A stretch of DNA of 64,000 nt from Pedobacter africanus (GTDB taxonomy: Bacteria > Bacteroidota > Bacteroidia > Sphingobacteriales > Sphingobacteriaceae), in the NCBI RefSeq assembly GCF_900176535.1, contig NZ_FWXT01000003.1, positions 558,001-622,000 on the forward strand, given 5' to 3'. The notes under the pieces are model-generated. The model saw nothing but the letters and a program-made list of their open reading frames with translations. It searched no databases and was not told the origin of the DNA. A program made the position numbers and the translations under genes. Below are positions 61,389-64,000 of the stretch, one piece after another (within the stretch, counting starts at the first letter, position 1; each line of letters begins with the position of its first letter).

Positions 61389-64000
61389 TGAGTACAACTT
61401 TTTTTGATTTTGTTTTTCCATTCTCGCTCCTGAAAATCAGTTCAAGTGCTGCATGCGCTCCCATTGGCAGTTTATGGAAACTCCATTCGTAAGGGTACTG
61501 CTTTATTTCCTGAACCTTGCCATTACAGCTTACGCTTATTGAACTGCCCTTTAACGGAGCGGTTTCGGCGAAACCATAGCAGGTATCCCAGCCAAAAGGA
61601 GAACGGATGCGAAACAGGAATACCCGCCCCCATGGCGCCCCCATATCGATGACCTTCATCCCCTCTTTTAGCGGCTGATAGTTCTTGCTGATAGGTGCCA
61701 CTGCTAAAGGAACAGCAATTGCCCTGAAGCCCTTTTCAGGAATCACCACATCAATTTTAGCGCCTTTAAAATCCAGTACTGCCGACTCCGCAGTTGGCGT
61801 ATAACAAATGGCTTTTCCCGCTTTCGATGCCGCTGTTGCATCGCTCCATTGTACGGTCAGTAGCTGTTCGGTATCCGCTTCCGAGGAAAGCAGGATCCAG
61901 AAATGCTTATCGGAAACAGCGGTAACGTAGTTGATGGCCGGGTTCAGGATCGTTATCAGGCCTTTATGCATGCGCAGACTAACCCCCTGATCGCCAAATA
62001 TTTTCCCTTTTACGCCGCCGTACACCCGGTTATTGAACCAGACAAAGCCTTCTTGTTTGCTGTAAGGGAACATTACATTGCCTTTGGAGCGCTGTATGCT
62101 TTCTGTGATCAGGTAATCAAGGCTGAAGGCAAGGTGTGGCGGAATATGGTGATAATAAACTGAACTCACATCCGGACCTTTGTAAGGAAAACCGGCCTGC
62201 ATAGGTACATCAGTAAAACCGGCAGCATAATAACCCGGATAATTTGCGTAACGGCCTATTACCGCATTGCGGGCATAAGTTTCAAAAATAGGTTTGCTTG
62301 AGTACTGGAACAGCCGTAACAAATGCGGTGCCCAGCTACTCATAAAAACCGGATGCACCGTTTGCCCTTTTACCCGGGTGAAATAAGTACTGGGCTGTTC
62401 CAGTCCAAGGCCTACAGGTGATACCAGCCATTCCGGGACTTTCTTTTCCTGTACATCACCATTTTTTCGTGGAAAACCCAGGCGGTAAGGCGCATTGCCT
62501 TTCCACCAGATGTGCGTAATGCCATCATAACGGTTTCCCGGATGAATGGTTTGCAGGCTGTCCTGTACTTTGGGATAACTGCGGATTCCGGCAATGGTAA
62601 AGTAGGAACCATAGCTGGCGGCGTCCAGGTATTTCTTATCTTTTGTAGCCTCATAGAGGTCCAGCAGGTCCCACCATGGTGCGTAAAAACTGGCATTATA
62701 AAAAGGGATATGGCTAAGCAGCTTATTGCTGTTGTTGTATATTTTATGCTGGATAAAAATATCGGCTTCCCTTTTGGCCTGCTGTAACCATTTTACCTGT
62801 CCGGTAAGCTGGTAGGCCCAAAGCGCCTGGTTCCAGGAATGGAAATCGGTTGAATAGCCTTTTACAGCCCTCAGGCTATCGCCAGGGATGGCTATATTTT
62901 TGAGCCATGGGTTTAGTCCGCCTAGTAAACGGTCTAAACCTACATAGTAAGAGGTAGTAAACTGAGAAGTAAAGGGATTAAATTCCAGTGTTTTTCTTGT
63001 GGCGTTATAGGCCGTAGGAACAATATCTGTAGCCCAGCGGTACCCGCTTCTGGAAAGGGTAAATTCTATGGTTGGCAGCGACCTGGTCAGGTAAAAATCC
63101 TCATCATTTTGTAGTACAGAAAGTGCAATATTGGCAAGCGGGGTGGCATTTACTACCGTAGGTGCTGTTTTAGGATCACCCTCGATGTCATAAAAACCCT
63201 TTAAGGCCGGGGCCCATCCGGCTGCCTCGTCATTTTTAACCAGGTCTATCATGTTGAAAACAGCATCGGTAAGTGATGACTGCTCCTGTTTACGGTAGTC
63301 TTTTACTTCAAATATTTCTTTAGATACTTCATCTAAAGCTTTGTCCCAGTTGCCCTGGCTTATTCCAATGGTAAAATGCCTGTCAATCAGCTCTCCGGTA
63401 TTGTACCTGGAATCGCTCATGCCCAGTACAGGCGCAAACATCACGGGCTGTACCTGATTATTGTCGTTTTTAAGCGTAAAGCCTGCCGGTGCATAATCTA
63501 CTGAACCCCAGTCCTTCCTGAATAGTTCCGGGCTGGCTGCAACATAGCTCGATGCCATGCCCTGTGAGGCTTTGGAAGAGACAATGGCCAGGGGTTGCTG
63601 CATCATGGAAGTGATCATCATTTGCGGTCCTTCAGAAAGCCGTTTGTACTGAAACATGGGGGCCATCATTACATTTTCCAGGTTTTGTTCTTCAACAGGC
63701 TGGAAAGCGGCAACACCCATGCTATAATAACCTTTCTGGGCCACTTTGCAGATCAGGCGCAGGTCTATATGCTGCTGTCCGGAACGTAGCGACCAGAATC
63801 CGGTAATACCTGAGCCATTGCGGGTTATGTATTGTACTTTTATGGTCTGTTTATCTACAGTCTCTGCTGCAATGGGAATGGCTTCACTCAAATTTCCTGC
63901 AACAAAAGGATTCAGGTCATCCCCGGGCTTTTGTACCGGATATTTCTGTCCGTTGAGTAAAAAATAAGCTGCAGGCTCCTGTGCATCCCAGGTTGGGTAA
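61375..64000 (-). CDS. Partial: second member of the unrecognised large family
   Basis: The frame is open through the right edge of the window, so the N-terminus is missing; at least 874 residues are present. The segment GDDLNPFVAGNLSEA shows the coding frame continuing upstream of the first internal start-like codon (TTG at 63891). Domains follow the paralogue at 55303-58134: beta-rich start, helical middle (WNQALWAYQLTGQVKWL, YNASFYAPWWDLLDLYEATKDKKYL, YYHHIPPHLAFSLDYLI), beta-sandwich end. The gene overlaps the SGNH hydrolase start by 14 bp. Function unrecognised; probably a secreted sugar-processing enzyme. Confidence 0.65.
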   Translation of the reverse strand, partial: YPTWDAQEPAAYFLLNGQKYPVQKPGDDLNPFVAGNLSEAIPIAAETVDKQTIKVQYITRNGSGITGFWSLRSGQQHIDLRLICKVAQKGYYSMGVAAFQPVEEQNLENVMMAPMFQYKRLSEGPQMMITSMMQQPLAIVSSKASQGMASSYVAASPELFRKDWGSVDYAPAGFTLKNDNNQVQPVMFAPVLGMSDSRYNTGELIDRHFTIGISQGNWDKALDEVSKEIFEVKDYRKQEQSSLTDAVFNMIDLVKNDEAAGWAPALKGFYDIEGDPKTAPTVVNATPLANIALSVLQNDEDFYLTRSLPTIEFTLSRSGYRWATDIVPTAYNATRKTLEFNPFTSQFTTSYYVGLDRLLGGLNPWLKNIAIPGDSLRAVKGYSTDFHSWNQALWAYQLTGQVKWLQQAKREADIFIQHKIYNNSNKLLSHIPFYNASFYAPWWDLLDLYEATKDKKYLDAASYGSYFTIAGIRSYPKVQDSLQTIHPGNRYDGITHIWWKGNAPYRLGFPRKNGDVQEKKVPEWLVSPVGLGLEQPSTYFTRVKGQTVHPVFMSSWAPHLLRLFQYSSKPIFETYARNAVIGRYANYPGYYAAGFTDVPMQAGFPYKGPDVSSVYYHHIPPHLAFSLDYLITESIQRSKGNVMFPYSKQEGFVWFNNRVYGGVKGKIFGDQGVSLRMHKGLITILNPAINYVTAVSDKHFWILLSSEADTEQLLTVQWSDATAASKAGKAICYTPTAESAVLDFKGAKIDVVIPEKGFRAIAVPLAVAPISKNYQPLKEGMKVIDMGAPWGRVFLFRIRSPFGWDTCYGFAETAPLKGSSISVSCNGKVQEIKQYPYEWSFHKLPMGAHAALELIFRSENGKTKSKKVVLNGNE

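Noticed and set aside
61375..63891. Treating the last gene as complete from the start-like TTG at 63891
   Set aside because: The frame stays open to base 64000 and the paralogue has extra N-terminal residues, so the gene is cut by the window edge.
1..64000. Mobile elements, CRISPR arrays, tRNA or rRNA genes
   Set aside because: I saw no transposase or integrase motifs, no regularly spaced repeats and no tRNA/rRNA signatures; gene order looks like stable chromosomal sugar-use loci.

Overview
The window is from a Bacteroidota genome, most likely the family Sphingobacteriaceae (Pedobacter-like). The evidence is three SusC/SusD outer-membrane import pairs, a FecR anti-sigma/ECF sigma pair, many secreted sugar-processing enzymes and lipoproteins, promoters that resemble the Bacteroidota pattern (TTTG, about 20 bp, TAnnTTTG), and moderate GC with AT-rich spacers. 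About 35 protein genes fill almost all of it, mostly on the minus strand. I see no tRNA, rRNA, insertion sequence, CRISPR array or phage gene.

Layout. (1) Bases 1-12,440: a sigma/FecR-controlled SusC-SusD locus. Its downstream genes are not glycosidases but three thioredoxin/DsbD-type proteins and, last, an 89-residue peptide with a double-glycine leader and ten cysteines. (2) 12,690-16,170: an HD-domain hydrolase, a PQQ-type sugar dehydrogenase with a fused cytochrome c, and a small lipoprotein; the last two converge on a shared terminator. (3) 16,250-40,150: a sialic-acid utilisation island read leftwards. It holds a FadR-type GntR regulator, two aldolases of the NanA/DapA family, two typical sialidases, one sialidase-like propeller, two tandem FAS1-SusC-SusD triads, a NanM-like mutarotase, a sugar-acid MFS transporter and a sialate O-acetylesterase. 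(4) 40,320-44,320: a fused trehalose-6-phosphate synthase/phosphatase facing a GH15 enzyme. (5) 44,390-50,460: a serine hydrolase with a possible leader RNA, a tiny membrane peptide, a heterodimeric ABC exporter and a Gfo/Idh oxidoreductase. (6) 50,650-64,000: a small outer-membrane barrel protein, then a second saccharide locus that runs off the right edge: a sodium/solute symporter, an FAD enzyme, a GH97 glycosidase, an SGNH hydrolase and two large, mutually related proteins of a family I do not recognise.

How they work together. In the sialic-acid island, surface sialidases would release sialic acid, the esterase would remove O-acetyl groups, SusC/SusD would bring the product into the periplasm, NanM would equilibrate the anomers, the MFS carrier would take it across the inner membrane and NanA would split it to ManNAc and pyruvate. 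The ManNAc-to-fructose-6-phosphate enzymes are not in the window. A 13-bp palindrome covers the predicted start site of this operon, and 11 bases of it recur upstream of the regulator gene, so it is a good candidate operator.

Most interesting: the cysteine-rich GG-leader peptide at the end of a SusCD/thioredoxin operon (1-12 kb), the candidate operator, the leader-RNA-like element before the serine hydrolase, the sialidase-like protein that seems to lack the arginine triad, and the two unrecognised large paralogues at 55-64 kb. All assignments come from reading motifs by eye; no database search was run.
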